DNA of 50,363 nucleotides from an uncultured Pelagibacteraceae bacterium (GTDB lineage: Bacteria; Pseudomonadota; Alphaproteobacteria; Pelagibacterales; Pelagibacteraceae), in the NCBI GenBank assembly GCA_902586495.1, contig CACIHQ010000009.1:1-50363 (forward strand), given 5' to 3'. The notes beneath the pieces are model-generated. The model had not been told where the DNA came from and did not search any database. It worked only from the letters and a program-made list of their open reading frames with translations. Shown piece by piece: positions 29,170 to 38,876 of this stretch. Made by a program: the position numbers and the translations under genes. Positions within the stretch are counted from its first letter, which is position 1. Each line of letters opens with the position of its first letter.

Positions 29170-29880
29170 ATGAGTGAAATTGCTTTAATCGGAAAAAAAA
29201 TAGGAATGACAAGAGAGTTTTATAAAACTGGTCAATTAGTTCCTGTTACAGTTTTAAAGATGGAAAAAGCTCGGGTAATTCAAGTAATTGATAAAGAAAA
29301 AAGAGGATATAATGCCGTCCAACTTGGCTTCGGCAAAATCAAAAACTCAAAGATTTCTAAACCTTTGAAAGGGTATTATGCAAAAAAAAATACTGAGGCT
29401 AAAAAAAAATTAAAGGAATTCAGAGTAGTTGAAACTAGTAAGTATAAAGAGGGAAATGAATTTGGTTTAGAAATTTTTAATGATGTCAAATTTGTTGATA
29501 CAAAGTCAAAAACTATTGGTAAAGGTTTTGCTGGAGCAATGAAAAGACATAATTTTGGTGGATTAAGAGCATCTCATGGTGTTTCAATATCACATAGGTC
29601 ACATGGCTCGACAGGTCAAAGACAGGACCCAGGAAAAGTTTTTAAGGGAAAAAAAATGGCTGGTCATATGGGTGACAAACTAAGAACAATGCAAAATATT
29701 GAAATTATTAAAACAGATCTCGAAAATGAACTTCTTTATCTAAAGGGTTCAATTCCAGGTTCTAAAAATTCAGAGGTTTTAGTAAAAAAATCAGTTAAAA
29801 ACATTGCCAAAAAAACTATAGATGAAAAAATTAAAGTTGCCGAACATGCAAAGAAAACTCCTGATAAGAAGAAAAAATAA
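29170..29880 (+). CDS. rplC: 50S ribosomal protein L3
   Basis: Early assembly protein near the peptidyl transferase centre. It has 236 residues, about 25 more than the E. coli protein, because of a Lys-rich tail (after LVKKSVKNIAKK) that is likely disordered and rRNA-binding. The start is MSEIALIGKKIGMTREF; SHRSHGSTGQRQDPGKVFKG carries the conserved loop with a modifiable Gln. Its stop overlaps the rplD ATG. Confidence 0.97.
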   Translation: MSEIALIGKKIGMTREFYKTGQLVPVTVLKMEKARVIQVIDKEKRGYNAVQLGFGKIKNSKISKPLKGYYAKKNTEAKKKLKEFRVVETSKYKEGNEFGLEIFNDVKFVDTKSKTIGKGFAGAMKRHNFGGLRASHGVSISHRSHGSTGQRQDPGKVFKGKKMAGHMGDKLRTMQNIEIIKTDLENELLYLKGSIPGSKNSEVLVKKSVKNIAKKTIDEKIKVAEHAKKTPDKKKK

Positions 29881-30503
29881 TGAAAATAGAAAAATTAAAT
29901 ATTAATGGAAAAAAAGAGTCTATTGAAGTTTTGGACAAAATATTTTCAGCTAAAATAAACAAGAGACTTATCAATAGTGTTTTGTACAAAACTAATGCTA
30001 ATTATAAAGGCCGTCATGCAAAAACTAAGCAACAAAATGAGGTCTCTGGACCAACTTCAAAAATATATGCACAAAAAGGAACAGGAAATGCAAGACATGC
30101 AAGTAGAAAGGCACCTATATTTGTTGGTGGAGGTGTTGCTCATGGTCCAAAAGGAGAGTTAGCGTACAAAAAACGAAAGTTGAATAAAAGTGAAAAAAAA
30201 TTAAGTATTGCTTCCTTAATTAGTGAAAAAACAAAAAATAAAAATTTAGTTGTACTAAATGATTTTAATTCCGAGATAAAAAAAACAAAAGAAATGTTTA
30301 ACATTCTACAAAAACTTGAAATTTCAAACTCACTTATAATTTTAGACAAATCTTCAAAAGATAAAGTTGAAAAATCAATCAGAAATATTCCAAATATTAA
30401 AGTAACTGATATAAATCATTTTAGCGCATTTGATATTGTAAAATTTAAAAAAACTGTTTTTACAGAAAGTTCAATTAAAGAATTAGAAAAAAGGTATACA
30501 TAA
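29880..30503 (+). CDS. rplD: 50S ribosomal protein L4
   Basis: Lines the exit tunnel; in some proteobacteria it also represses the S10 operon. It has 207 residues. RHAKTKQQNEVSG, QKGTGNARHASRKAPIFVGG and HGPKGELAYKKRKLNKSEKK form the conserved tunnel loop. The C-terminal half (LNDFNSEIKKTKEMF onwards) is more diverged. One-base overlaps link it to rplC and rplW. Confidence 0.97.
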   Translation: MKIEKLNINGKKESIEVLDKIFSAKINKRLINSVLYKTNANYKGRHAKTKQQNEVSGPTSKIYAQKGTGNARHASRKAPIFVGGGVAHGPKGELAYKKRKLNKSEKKLSIASLISEKTKNKNLVVLNDFNSEIKKTKEMFNILQKLEISNSLIILDKSSKDKVEKSIRNIPNIKVTDINHFSAFDIVKFKKTVFTESSIKELEKRYT

Positions 30504-30796
30504 TGAATAAAATTCATTTATATGACAAAATTTTATCTCCTGTGGTTACTGAAAAGTCTACAAATCTCTCTGAGCAAAATAAAATTGTTTTTAAGGTCCC
30601 TATGGGTGCTAATAAGTTAAATTTAAAAAAGAATATAGAAAAAATTTTTAAAGTTAATGTTGTAAAAATAAATATTATAAATAAGCAAAATAGATCTAAA
30701 ATGGTAAGAGGTAAAAAAGTTAAAATCTCTGGATTAAAAAAAGCCATAATAACACTAAAAAAAGGTCAAAGTATTGATCTTACAGCAGGAATTTAG
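30503..30796 (+). CDS. rplW: 50S ribosomal protein L23
   Basis: Lies at the tunnel exit, docking trigger factor, SRP and the Sec channel. It has 97 residues: YDKILSPVVTEKSTNLSEQN at 7-26, then KLNLKKNIEKIFKVNVVKIN, and a C-terminal strand with LKKGQSIDL. The length is typical. Start overlaps the rplD stop by one base. Confidence 0.96.
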   Translation: MNKIHLYDKILSPVVTEKSTNLSEQNKIVFKVPMGANKLNLKKNIEKIFKVNVVKINIINKQNRSKMVRGKKVKISGLKKAIITLKKGQSIDLTAGI

Positions 30797-30798
30797 TT

Positions 30799-31638
30799 AT
30801 GGGATTAAAAACGTTTAAACCTTATACAAAATCTACTAGGGGAACAATTCTAGTTGATAGATCTGGATTATGGAAAGGTAAGCCTTTTAAATCTCTTGTT
30901 TCACCTAAAAATTCTATGAAAGGTAGAAATAATAATGGACATATAACATCCTCAAATAGAGCTGGTGGTCATAAAAAAATGTACAGACATGTCGATTTTT
31001 ATCGTAAAAAATTTGATGTACCAGCAACAGTTGAAAGGATAGAATATGATCCTAATAGGTCGTGTTATATAATGTTGGTAAAATTTGAAGATGGCGTCCA
31101 TGCATATTATTTAGCACCACAAAAAATCAAAGTTGGAGATAAAATTGAAAATGGCTCTAAAAAAGAAATAAAAGTTGGAAATTGCATGCCTTTGCAAGAT
31201 ATTCCTGTAGGTATTAATATTCACAATGTAGAAATTCAACCTGGTGCAGGTGGTAAGTTAGCAAGATCAGCCGGCACGTCAGTAATAATAAGCGGTATTG
31301 ATGGTAACTATAGCTTAATCAAATTGACCTCGGGAGAGGTTAGAAAAATAGACTCAAGATCTTTAGCTACCATAGGGGTCTTAAGCAATCCTGATCAAAA
31401 AAATATTAAAATAGGAAAAGCAGGAAGATCAAGATGGTTAGGTAGAAGACCTCATACCAGAGGAGTTGTGAAAAACCCTGTAGATCATCCTCATGGTGGT
31501 GGTGAAGGTAAATCAGCTGGAGGAAGACACCCTGTTTCACCTACTGGTCAATCTGCCAAAGGTTTAAAGACCAGAGACAATAAAAGAACAGATAAGTTTA
31601 TAGTAAAAAGAAGAAATAAAAGAAAGGATACTAAGTAA
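30799..31638 (+). CDS. rplB: 50S ribosomal protein L2
   Basis: Essential for subunit joining and peptidyl transfer. It has 279 residues. Motifs include [36 protein letters not shown] and the C-terminal [20 protein letters not shown] with the conserved histidine of the PVDHPHGGG loop. It ends in a Lys/Arg-rich tail and overlaps rpsS by one base. Confidence 0.98.
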   Translation: MGLKTFKPYTKSTRGTILVDRSGLWKGKPFKSLVSPKNSMKGRNNNGHITSSNRAGGHKKMYRHVDFYRKKFDVPATVERIEYDPNRSCYIMLVKFEDGVHAYYLAPQKIKVGDKIENGSKKEIKVGNCMPLQDIPVGINIHNVEIQPGAGGKLARSAGTSVIISGIDGNYSLIKLTSGEVRKIDSRSLATIGVLSNPDQKNIKIGKAGRSRWLGRRPHTRGVVKNPVDHPHGGGEGKSAGGRHPVSPTGQSAKGLKTRDNKRTDKFIVKRRNKRKDTK

Positions 31639-31937
31639 TGGCTAGGGCTGTATGGAAAGGACCTTTTGTCGAGGAAAGTTTAATGAAAAAGGTAGACAAG
31701 TATAAGTCAGATCCAAAAAAAATACCCATTAAAACTTGGTCAAGAAAATCAACTATCATACCTGACTTTGTGGGTGTAAGTTTTTTAATTTATAATGGTA
31801 AAAAGTTTATACCAATTACAGTATCTGAAGATATGGTAGGACACAAATTAGGTGAATTTGCTCCAACAAGAACTTTTTTTGGTCATACACCAGCTGATAA
31901 AAAAGCAAAACCGGCTGAAGCAGAGGCAAAAAAATAA
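31638..31937 (+). CDS. rpsS: 30S ribosomal protein S19
   Basis: 30S head protein contacting S13 and the A-site finger. It has 99 residues. [37 protein letters not shown] and [20 protein letters not shown] are characteristic. The last dozen residues (KPAEAEAKK) are an Ala/Glu/Lys extension compared with many homologues. It is followed by rplV after 6 bp. Confidence 0.97.
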   Translation: MARAVWKGPFVEESLMKKVDKYKSDPKKIPIKTWSRKSTIIPDFVGVSFLIYNGKKFIPITVSEDMVGHKLGEFAPTRTFFGHTPADKKAKPAEAEAKK

Positions 31938-31943
31938 AATATT

Positions 31944-32342
31944 ATGAGCAAGAATAAGAAAAATATAAAAAAAAACAACAAAAGTGTAAGATCAGTAAAC
32001 AATAATATTAGATCTAGCGTTAGAAAACTAAATCCTATTTTAAGAAGCATAGTTGGAAAAAAAGTTGATATAGCAATTAGAGATTTACAGTTTTCAGGAA
32101 AAAGAATCACAAAAGATATTAGAAAAACAATTAGTTCAGCAGTTGCAAATGCTGAGAACAATTTTCAATACGATATTGATAAGCTATTCGTAAAAGAAGC
32201 CTATTGTGGAAAAAAAATTACAATGAAGAGATTTAGACCTAGAGCAAAAGGAAGAGCTGCACCGATTCTTAAGCCTTATTCTAGCGTAACTATTATTTTA
32301 ACAGAAACAAAGAAAGTGGAAAGTCATGGGTCAAAAAGTTAA
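31944..32342 (+). CDS. rplV: 50S ribosomal protein L22
   Basis: Its long hairpin lines the nascent-chain tunnel. It has 132 residues, with an Asn/Lys-rich N-terminal extension of about 20 residues ([14 protein letters not shown]). The conserved part includes [35 protein letters not shown] and [20 protein letters not shown] (hairpin tip and tail). Its 3' end overlaps rpsC by 17 bp. Confidence 0.96.
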   Translation: MSKNKKNIKKNNKSVRSVNNNIRSSVRKLNPILRSIVGKKVDIAIRDLQFSGKRITKDIRKTISSAVANAENNFQYDIDKLFVKEAYCGKKITMKRFRPRAKGRAAPILKPYSSVTIILTETKKVESHGSKS

Positions 32343-33003
32343 TCCAGTTGGTTTTAGATTAGGTATTAATAGAGGTTGGGACTCAGTTTGGTACGCCAAA
32401 AAGAAAGATTTTGGAAATTATTTAATCGAAGATTTTAAGATAAGAGATTATATAAAAAAAAATGTTATTAATTCTGGCGTCTCTAAAGTAATGATAGAGA
32501 GAACTGCAAATAAATGTTATGTAACTATTTATACATCTAGACCTGGATTTGTAATAGGTAAGAAAGGCAGTGATATCGATAAAATTAAAAATAATTTATC
32601 TAAACTTACAACAAATGAAGTAACTCTAAATATCAAAGAAGTAAAAAAACCAGAGACAAACGCTTACCTAGTCGCAGAAAATATTGCTCAGCAATTAGTA
32701 AAAAGAATATCTTACAGAAGAGCAATGAAAAGAGCAATGCAGTCATGTTTAAGACTGGGTGCGAAAGGGATTAAGGTTTCAGTGAGCGGCAGATTAGGTG
32801 GAAATGAGATTGCAAGAACTGAGTGGTTAAGAGACGGAAGTATACCATCGCATACTTTAAGAGCCGATATTGATTATGCTGAAGCAGAGGCATTAACTAC
32901 TTATGGAATTATTGGAATTAAAGTGTGGATATATAAAGGTGAAGTATTTGCAAAAGAATTTAGTCAGGAAACAAACAAAGTAAAAGGGAAAGATAATAAA
33001 TAA
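32326..33003 (+). CDS. rpsC: 30S ribosomal protein S3
   Basis: Lies at the mRNA entry and helps unwind mRNA. It has 225 residues: [20 protein letters not shown] at the start, a KH domain ([20 protein letters not shown]) and the C-terminal [20 protein letters not shown]. The conserved MGQKVNP start shows that the 17-bp overlap with rplV is real and not a start error. Confidence 0.97.
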   Translation: MGQKVNPVGFRLGINRGWDSVWYAKKKDFGNYLIEDFKIRDYIKKNVINSGVSKVMIERTANKCYVTIYTSRPGFVIGKKGSDIDKIKNNLSKLTTNEVTLNIKEVKKPETNAYLVAENIAQQLVKRISYRRAMKRAMQSCLRLGAKGIKVSVSGRLGGNEIARTEWLRDGSIPSHTLRADIDYAEAEALTTYGIIGIKVWIYKGEVFAKEFSQETNKVKGKDNK

Positions 33004-33005
33004 CG

Positions 33006-33416
33006 ATGCTACAGCCAGTCAGAACAAAATGGAGAAAAGCTCATAAAGGCAGAATTCATGGAACCGCATCAAGAGCTAATTTTATAAATTATGGTGCGTA
33101 CGCACTAAAAGCTTTATCACCTGACAGAGTAACTGGAAAACAAATAGAGGCAGCTAGAGTTGCTTTGACAAGACACATGAAAAGGCAAGGTAGAGTGTGG
33201 ACAAGAGTTTTTCCTAATATACCAGTTTCAAAAAAACCGATTGAGGTGAGAATGGGTAAAGGAAAAGGTTCTCCTGAATTCTATGCGTGTAGAGTTAAAC
33301 CTGGGAGAATATTATTTGAGGTAGATGGTGTTTCGGAGCAAATAGCCAAAGAAGCCCTTTACAAGGCTTCTGCAAAGCTACCTATAAAAACAAAAACAAT
33401 AAAAAGATTTAGTTAA
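33006..33416 (+). CDS. rplP: 50S ribosomal protein L16
   Basis: Positions A-site tRNA in the large subunit. It has 136 residues. [19 protein letters not shown] starts it; [20 protein letters not shown] and [20 protein letters not shown] follow. The length is typical, with nothing unusual. It lies 2 bp after rpsC and 2 bp before rpmC. Confidence 0.97.
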   Translation: MLQPVRTKWRKAHKGRIHGTASRANFINYGAYALKALSPDRVTGKQIEAARVALTRHMKRQGRVWTRVFPNIPVSKKPIEVRMGKGKGSPEFYACRVKPGRILFEVDGVSEQIAKEALYKASAKLPIKTKTIKRFS

Positions 33417-33418
33417 AT

Positions 33419-33610
33419 ATGAAAAAGCAAGAGATTAAAAAACTTACAAAAGATCAAATTTTTAAAAATATTGATAAACTAAAGAAAGACTTATTTAATT
33501 TAAGATTTCAAAAAGTTAATTCTCAGATTACTAATCCTGCCAAAATAAGTGAAACAAAAAAAACGATTGCAAGATTAAAAACAGTTTTAAAAGGAAAACT
33601 AAATGCCTAA
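33419..33610 (+). CDS. rpmC: 50S ribosomal protein L29
   Basis: Small helical-hairpin protein near the tunnel exit. It has 63 residues: [20 protein letters not shown] then the family's Q-x-x-NP signature in [24 protein letters not shown] (residues about 39 onward). The 3' end overlaps rpsQ by 8 bp. Confidence 0.95.
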   Translation: MKKQEIKKLTKDQIFKNIDKLKKDLFNLRFQKVNSQITNPAKISETKKTIARLKTVLKGKLNA

Positions 33611-33839
33611 AAAAATTTTAAAAGGTATCGTTGTTAGTGATAAGCCAAATAAAACTATAACTGTTTTAGTTGAAAGAAAATATTCTCATCCTATTCTTAA
33701 AAAGGTAATAAAAGTGCAAAAAAAATATAATGCGCATGATGAAAATAACAAATATAAAAATGGTGATAAAGTTTCAATAATTGAAAGTAGACCTTTTTCA
33801 AAAAATAAAAAATTTCAAGTAGTGGAGAATTTAAAATAA
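33603..33839 (+). CDS. rpsQ: 30S ribosomal protein S17
   Basis: Primary 16S-binding protein with an OB fold. It has 78 residues: [40 protein letters not shown] and [20 protein letters not shown], with the conserved SRP(F/L)SK motif. It overlaps rpmC by 8 bp and rplN by one base. Confidence 0.96.
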   Translation: MPKKILKGIVVSDKPNKTITVLVERKYSHPILKKVIKVQKKYNAHDENNKYKNGDKVSIIESRPFSKNKKFQVVENLK

Positions 33840-34207
33840 TGATACAGGTCCAAACAGAGCTACAAGTTGCTGACAATACAGGAGCAAAAAAAATTGAGTG
33901 TATTAAAGTTTTAGGTGGCTCGAAGAGAAGGTATGCTAGCATTGGTGATATGATTGTGATTGCAGTTAAAGAAGCTATACCAAAAGGAAAAGTTAAAAAA
34001 GGATCAGTTCACAAAGCTGTAGTTGTCAGAGTAAAAAAAGGAATTCATAGAGATGATGGTTCTAAAGTAAAATTTGATAATAATGCTGCAGTATTAGTTG
34101 ATGATAAAGGTGAACCAGTAGGTACAAGAATATTTGGACCAGTAACAAGAGAATTGAGAAACAGAGGTCAAATGAAAATAATCTCATTAGCTCCAGAGGT
34201 ACTTTAA
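33839..34207 (+). CDS. rplN: 50S ribosomal protein L14
   Basis: Interface protein contacting the small subunit. It has 122 residues, the universal length. [40 protein letters not shown] and [20 protein letters not shown] are diagnostic. It is linked to rpsQ and rplX by one-base overlaps. Confidence 0.98.
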   Translation: MIQVQTELQVADNTGAKKIECIKVLGGSKRRYASIGDMIVIAVKEAIPKGKVKKGSVHKAVVVRVKKGIHRDDGSKVKFDNNAAVLVDDKGEPVGTRIFGPVTRELRNRGQMKIISLAPEVL

Positions 34208-34455
34208 TGATAAAAAAAGGTTTAAAAGTAAAAGTTTTATCTGGAAGAGACAAAAATAAGGAAGGTGAGGTGATTGAAATTAATAGATCTAAAAATAGAG
34301 CCAAAGTTAAAGACATCAATATTGTTAAAAAACATGTCAAAACAACAAAAGAAAAAAAAGGTGGAATTTTTTCAAAAGAGAGCTTTATTCATATTTCAAA
34401 TCTAAAATTAATTGATGATAATTTAAAAACTAAGAAAAAAGAGGCGAAAAAATAA
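34207..34455 (+). CDS. rplX: 50S ribosomal protein L24
   Basis: Starts 50S assembly. It has 82 residues, somewhat shorter than the usual about 103. The KOW motif [20 protein letters not shown] is at the start, and [19 protein letters not shown] corresponds to the family's GGxxxKExPIHxSNVxL. The C-terminus is a short Lys-rich tail in place of the longer domain of E. coli L24. Confidence 0.95.
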   Translation: MIKKGLKVKVLSGRDKNKEGEVIEINRSKNRAKVKDINIVKKHVKTTKEKKGGIFSKESFIHISNLKLIDDNLKTKKKEAKK

Positions 34456-35009
34456 TGGTACCAAGGTTAAAAGATTTATTTTTTAAGGAAATTCAACCAT
34501 CTTTAAAAACACAATTTGGTTTCAAAAACATTTATATGGGGCCAAAGATAGAGAAAATAGTCCTTAATATGGGATTAGGATTAGATGGTAATGATAATAA
34601 AATCCTTAAATCATGTGAGGAAGACTTAGCAAAAATCACAGGCCAAAAGCCAGTAGTAACAAAATTTAAAAAATCTGTGGCAAATTTTAAAACTCGAAAA
34701 GGTTCAAATGCTGGTCTAAAGGTAACACTTAGAAAAAATAAAATGTATGAATTTTTGGATAGACTAGTAAATATTGCCTTGCCTAGGATAAAAGATTTCA
34801 GAGGGTTATCAGCAAATGGTTTTGACAAGTTTGGTAATTACACATTTGGGGTTAAAGAACATATTATTTTTCCAGAGGTCAGTTTTGATAGAGCTGATAA
34901 AGTAAGAGGTATAGATATTGTAATAGTTATATCATCTAAGAGTAAGGAGCACAGTTATGCTTTATTAGAAAAATTAAATTTTCCATTTATAAAAAAAGGA
35001 GATAATTAA
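34455..35009 (+). CDS. rplE: 50S ribosomal protein L5
   Basis: Binds 5S rRNA in the central protuberance. It has 184 residues. PKIEKIVLNMGLGLDGNDNK, ITGQKPVVTKFKKSVANFKT and RGLSANGFDKFGNYTFGVKE are conserved. Start overlaps the rplX stop by one base; rpsN begins one base after the stop. Confidence 0.98.
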   Translation: MVPRLKDLFFKEIQPSLKTQFGFKNIYMGPKIEKIVLNMGLGLDGNDNKILKSCEEDLAKITGQKPVVTKFKKSVANFKTRKGSNAGLKVTLRKNKMYEFLDRLVNIALPRIKDFRGLSANGFDKFGNYTFGVKEHIIFPEVSFDRADKVRGIDIVIVISSKSKEHSYALLEKLNFPFIKKGDN

Positions 35010-35010
35010 A

Positions 35011-35316
35011 ATGGCAAAACTAAGTTCAGTTAATAAAAATAATAAAAGAATAAAACTTTCAAATAAATTCTTTAAAAAAAGAGAAAAATTAAAAAAAATT
35101 ATAATGAATAAAAAACTTTCACTAGAGGAGAGATTTAAGGCTCAGCAAAAATTATCAAAATTACCCAGAAATTCTGCAAAAATAAGAGTAATGAACAGGT
35201 GTCAAATAACTGGAAGACCACATGGTGTTTATCGAAAATTAAAGATATCTAGAATTGCATTAAGACAATTAGGTTTACAAGGAAAGATACCTGGATTAGT
35301 TAAATCAAGTTGGTAG
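35011..35316 (+). CDS. rpsN: 30S ribosomal protein S14 (zinc-free form)
   Basis: 30S head protein. It has 101 residues, the long zinc-free type: only one cysteine is present (NRCQITGRPHGVYRKLKISR) instead of the CxxC pairs of the short form. The C-terminus has ALRQLGLQGKIPGLVKSSW, the usual ending. AAAGGAA in the 10-bp gap gives the next gene a good ribosome-binding site. Confidence 0.97.
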   Translation: MAKLSSVNKNNKRIKLSNKFFKKREKLKKIIMNKKLSLEERFKAQQKLSKLPRNSAKIRVMNRCQITGRPHGVYRKLKISRIALRQLGLQGKIPGLVKSSW

Positions 35317-35326
35317 AAAGGAATAT

Positions 35327-35722
35327 ATGAGTTTAAGTGACCCAATCGGAGATATGATAGCTAGAATAAAAAATGCCCAATCAAGAAATCATAAAAAAGT
35401 CAATTTACCATCATCAAATTTTAAAACAAAGATTGCTGGAATTTTAAAAAATGAGGGATTTATTAAAGATTTCAAAGTGGATACTGAAAATAATAAATCA
35501 ATTTTAACACTAGAGTTAAAATATCACTCAGGAAATCCTGTAATAAGCGCATTTGAAAGAGTATCTAAGCCAGGAAGAAGAATATTTTCAAGTGCTGATA
35601 GTTTGCCGAAAATAAATAATGGTTTAGGTATCGCAATTGTGTCAACACCAAAAGGTGTGATGACAGACATCGATGCACGAAAAAAACGAGTTGGTGGAGA
35701 AATAATTTGTAAGGTATTTTAA
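35327..35722 (+). CDS. rpsH: 30S ribosomal protein S8
   Basis: Binds the central domain of 16S rRNA; in E. coli it also represses the spc operon. It has 131 residues: SDPIGDMIARIKNAQSRNHK at the start, SKPGRRIFSSADSLPKINNG and GIAIVSTPKGVMTDIDARKK at the end. A one-base overlap joins it to rplF. Confidence 0.98.
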   Translation: MSLSDPIGDMIARIKNAQSRNHKKVNLPSSNFKTKIAGILKNEGFIKDFKVDTENNKSILTLELKYHSGNPVISAFERVSKPGRRIFSSADSLPKINNGLGIAIVSTPKGVMTDIDARKKRVGGEIICKVF

Positions 35723-36261
35723 TGTCTAAGATAGGTAAAATAAATATTTCAATTCCAGAAAAAGTTAAAGTTGCTTTAGCAGGCAGCATTTTAAACATTG
35801 AGGGTCCATTAGGAAAATCTTCTCTTAATATTGATTTGGATATTTTCTCTTTAGATATTAAAGAGGGTAAAGAAATTTCTATTAAACCAAAAAAAATAGA
35901 TCAAAATATTAAAAGGTTGTGGGGAATGAATAGAAGTTTGATAAATAATGCTGTTATTGGATCAAGCAAAGGATATGAGAAAGTTCTAGAATTAGTGGGA
36001 GTTGGTTATAGAGCAGCATTAAAAGGTAATCAATTAAATTTACAACTTGGTTACAGTCATGACATAAATTTTGATATTCCTGAAGGAATTAAAATATCTG
36101 TTGAAAAGCAAACAACTTTAAAAATAGTTGGAGCTGACAAACAACAAGTTGGTTCTGTAGCCTCAAAACTAAAAACATTGCGTAAAATTGAGCCTTATAA
36201 AGGAAAAGGAGTTAGGGAAAAAGGCCAATATGTTCTTAAAAAAGAGGGTAAAAAGAAATAA
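35722..36261 (+). CDS. rplF: 50S ribosomal protein L6
   Basis: Near the factor-binding site. It has 179 residues with two similar domains: [20 protein letters not shown] at the start, [20 protein letters not shown] in the second domain, and the C-terminal [20 protein letters not shown]. The length is typical. A one-base overlap joins it to rplR. Confidence 0.98.
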   Translation: MSKIGKINISIPEKVKVALAGSILNIEGPLGKSSLNIDLDIFSLDIKEGKEISIKPKKIDQNIKRLWGMNRSLINNAVIGSSKGYEKVLELVGVGYRAALKGNQLNLQLGYSHDINFDIPEGIKISVEKQTTLKIVGADKQQVGSVASKLKTLRKIEPYKGKGVREKGQYVLKKEGKKK

Positions 36262-36617
36262 TGAAACTTACAAAAAATATCAGAAGGAAATTTAGAGTAG
36301 GCAATAAGTTGAAACAGGTTGCAAAAAAAGATAGGTATAGACTAAGTATATCAAGATCATCAAAAAATATATCCGCACAGATAATTGATGATAGTAAAAA
36401 TATAACTCTTTTATCTGCATCATCTGTAGAGAAAGATTTTAGATTAGAAAAAAAAATTTCTAAAACGGAGCTTTCTAAGATAGTTGCTGAAAAATTAGCT
36501 AAAAAAGCTTTAGGAAAACAGATTTCAAAAATTTATTTTGATAGAGGTTTATATAAATATCATGGAAGAGTCAAGATTTTTGCAGAAACTCTTCGAAAAA
36601 ATGGAATGGAGTTTTAA
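36261..36617 (+). CDS. rplR: 50S ribosomal protein L18
   Basis: Works with L5 to bind 5S rRNA. It has 118 residues: an N-terminal basic tail ([20 protein letters not shown]), [20 protein letters not shown] and the C-terminal [20 protein letters not shown]. No 5S rRNA gene is in the window. It lies 2 bp before rpsE. Confidence 0.96.
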   Translation: MKLTKNIRRKFRVGNKLKQVAKKDRYRLSISRSSKNISAQIIDDSKNITLLSASSVEKDFRLEKKISKTELSKIVAEKLAKKALGKQISKIYFDRGLYKYHGRVKIFAETLRKNGMEF

Positions 36618-36619
36618 TA

Positions 36620-37135
36620 ATGGAAAATATAAGAGATAAAAAAACTGATGATATTTTAGAAAAATTAGTTCATATAAATAGAATAACAAAAGTTGTTAAA
36701 GGTGGAAGAAGATTTGGATTTTCAGCTTTAGTTGTTGTGGGCAATCAATCAGGTAAAATTGGTATAGCTCATGCTAAAGCTAAACAAGTTCCTGATGCAA
36801 TTAAAAAAGCTAATGAAATGGCAAGAAGAAAGCTAGTACAAATCCCTTTAAGAGAGGGAAGAACTATTCATCATGATGTTAAAGCTAAAGATGGATCAGG
36901 AAGAATAGTTTTAAGAGCTGCATCTAAAGGCACAGGTATCATAGCGGGTGGACCTGTTAGAGCAGTTTGCGAGGTTTTAGGTGTTAAAGATATAGTTGCG
37001 AAATCGATGGGAACTTCTAACGCTCATAATGTGATAAGAGCTACAATGAAAGCTTTATTAAAACAAAATTCTCCAAAGCAAATATCTAATATAAGAAATA
37101 AAAAAATCTCTGAAATTATTGAGAAAAGAGGATAA
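36620..37135 (+). CDS. rpsE: 30S ribosomal protein S5
   Basis: Contributes to decoding accuracy. It has 171 residues. The N-terminal dsRNA-binding-like domain has LVHINRITKVVKGGRRFGFS, followed by the VVVGNQSGKIGIAHAKAKQV loop and GIIAGGPVRAVCEVLGVKDI. The stop overlaps the rplO ATG by one base, so rpmD, usually found here, has no room. Confidence 0.98.
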   Translation: MENIRDKKTDDILEKLVHINRITKVVKGGRRFGFSALVVVGNQSGKIGIAHAKAKQVPDAIKKANEMARRKLVQIPLREGRTIHHDVKAKDGSGRIVLRAASKGTGIIAGGPVRAVCEVLGVKDIVAKSMGTSNAHNVIRATMKALLKQNSPKQISNIRNKKISEIIEKRG

Positions 37136-37587
37136 TGATAAGTTTAAATAGTAGAAACAAAATTAATAAGAAGAAAATTAGAGTTGGTAGAGGAATAGGA
37201 TCTGGCAAAGGAAAAACATCAGGCCGAGGTGTGAAGGGCCAAAAATCAAGATCTGGAGTATCAATAAAAAGTTTTGAGGGTGGTCAAATGCCTTTATATA
37301 GAAGATTACCCAAGAGAGGTTTCAATCCAATTAGAAAGAAAAATATTGCAGTATTAAATTTGGAAAAAATTCAATCTTTTATAGACAAAAAGAGTATCAA
37401 GACCTCAGAAGTTTTAAATTCTAATTTACTAAAAAAATTAAGTTTAATTGATAAAAAATCTGCCAGATTAAAAATTTTGGGTTCTGGTCAAATAAAAGAC
37501 AAGATAAACATTGAAGCAGATTTAGCCTCTAAATCAGCAATTGATAAGCTTGAGAAAATTGGTGGATCTATTCAAATTAAAAAATAG
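37135..37587 (+). CDS. rplO: 50S ribosomal protein L15
   Basis: Late-assembly 50S protein. It has 150 residues: a glycine-rich N-terminus (RVGRGIGSGKGKTSGRGVKG, about 17-36) and FEGGQMPLYRRLPKRGFNPI. The C-terminal domain is short but typical. It directly follows rpsE, with L30 missing between them. secY starts 8 bp later. Confidence 0.97.
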   Translation: MISLNSRNKINKKKIRVGRGIGSGKGKTSGRGVKGQKSRSGVSIKSFEGGQMPLYRRLPKRGFNPIRKKNIAVLNLEKIQSFIDKKSIKTSEVLNSNLLKKLSLIDKKSARLKILGSGQIKDKINIEADLASKSAIDKLEKIGGSIQIKK

Positions 37588-37595
37588 TAAAATCC

Positions 37596-38876
37596 ATGAG
37601 TGTCTCATCTTCTAGTAACGATTTAAGAAACAGAATATTTTTTACTTTAGCCTTACTTTCTGTCTATAGGTTTGGAACTTTTGTTCCATTGCCAGGTATA
37701 GATCCTGAACAATTAAAAATATTGATGGAAGGCAATCAAAAAGGCTTACTTGGAATGTTTAATGTATTTGCAGGTGGTGCTGTTAGTAGAATGGCAATTT
37801 TTGCTTTAGGTATTATGCCTTATATCTCTTCATCTATTATTGTTCAATTGTTAACAGGTGTGTCTGATTATTTCAAAAATTTAAAATCCCAAGGAGAAAT
37901 TGGAAGGTCTAAAATAACACAAATTACTCGCTATGGTACGGTGTTGTTGGCAACATTACAAGGTTATGGTCTCTCCGTTGGTTTGGAGTCGTCAGCGAAT
38001 TTAGTTATTAATCCAGGTGTTTTTTTTAAGATCTCAACAGTTACAACTATAGTTGCAGGTACAATCTTCCTGATGTGGTTAGGTGAGCAGATTACACAAA
38101 GGGGTATAGGAAATGGGATTTCTTTAATAATTTTTGCTGGTATCGTGGCAGAAATTCCAAGAGCATTGGTAACTACGTTTGAACTTGGTAGAACAGGAGC
38201 TATCTCAACATTTATGATTTTAGCAATATTCATACTTCTTATTATAACAATTCTTTTTATTGTTTTTATGGAAAGAGCTTTGAGAAAAATACTTATAAAT
38301 TATCCTAAGCGTCAAATGGGTAATAAAATGTATGGCGGAGAGTCATCACATTTACCTTTAAAGATTAACCAAGCGGGTGTTATTCCTGCAATTTTTGCAT
38401 CGGCTTTATTATTATTGCCTGTAACATTTTCAAATTTTAATTTTTCTGAAAGCGATACGTTTTTAAATATAAGTTCGTATTTTACTCAAGGTCAACCTTT
38501 ATACATGTTGTTATATGCCTCAGGAATAATATTTTTTACTTTTTTTTACACATCTATTACGTTTAATCCAAATGAAACTGCGGATAATTTAAGAAAATAC
38601 GGAGGATTTATTCCAGGAATTAGACCTGGTGAAAGTACTGCTTTATATATAGAAAATATACTTACGAAATTAACTACTATTGGTGCTTTGTATTTAACTT
38701 TAGTCTGCTTAATGCCAGAATTTTTAATTGCAAAATATCCAATACCATTTTATCTAGGTGGTACCTCAATTTTGATTGTTGTAGTTGTTGCCATAGACAC
38801 TGTAACACAAATTCAAACTAGATTAATGAGTTCTCAGTACGAGCAACTTATTAAAAAAACTAAACTTGGTAAGTAA
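37596..38876 (+). CDS. secY: Preprotein translocase subunit SecY
   Basis: The protein-conducting channel of the inner membrane, working with SecE. It has 426 residues and ten predicted membrane helices. RFGTFVPLPGIDPEQLKILM opens the first periplasmic region; MPYISSSIIVQLLTGVSDYF, GEQITQRGIGNGISLIIFAG and the cytosolic loop YPKRQMGNKMYGGESSHLPL are conserved. The N-terminus is about ten residues shorter than in E. coli. The stop is followed immediately by the adk GTG. Confidence 0.98.
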   Translation: MSVSSSSNDLRNRIFFTLALLSVYRFGTFVPLPGIDPEQLKILMEGNQKGLLGMFNVFAGGAVSRMAIFALGIMPYISSSIIVQLLTGVSDYFKNLKSQGEIGRSKITQITRYGTVLLATLQGYGLSVGLESSANLVINPGVFFKISTVTTIVAGTIFLMWLGEQITQRGIGNGISLIIFAGIVAEIPRALVTTFELGRTGAISTFMILAIFILLIITILFIVFMERALRKILINYPKRQMGNKMYGGESSHLPLKINQAGVIPAIFASALLLLPVTFSNFNFSESDTFLNISSYFTQGQPLYMLLYASGIIFFTFFYTSITFNPNETADNLRKYGGFIPGIRPGESTALYIENILTKLTTIGALYLTLVCLMPEFLIAKYPIPFYLGGTSILIVVVVAIDTVTQIQTRLMSSQYEQLIKKTKLGK

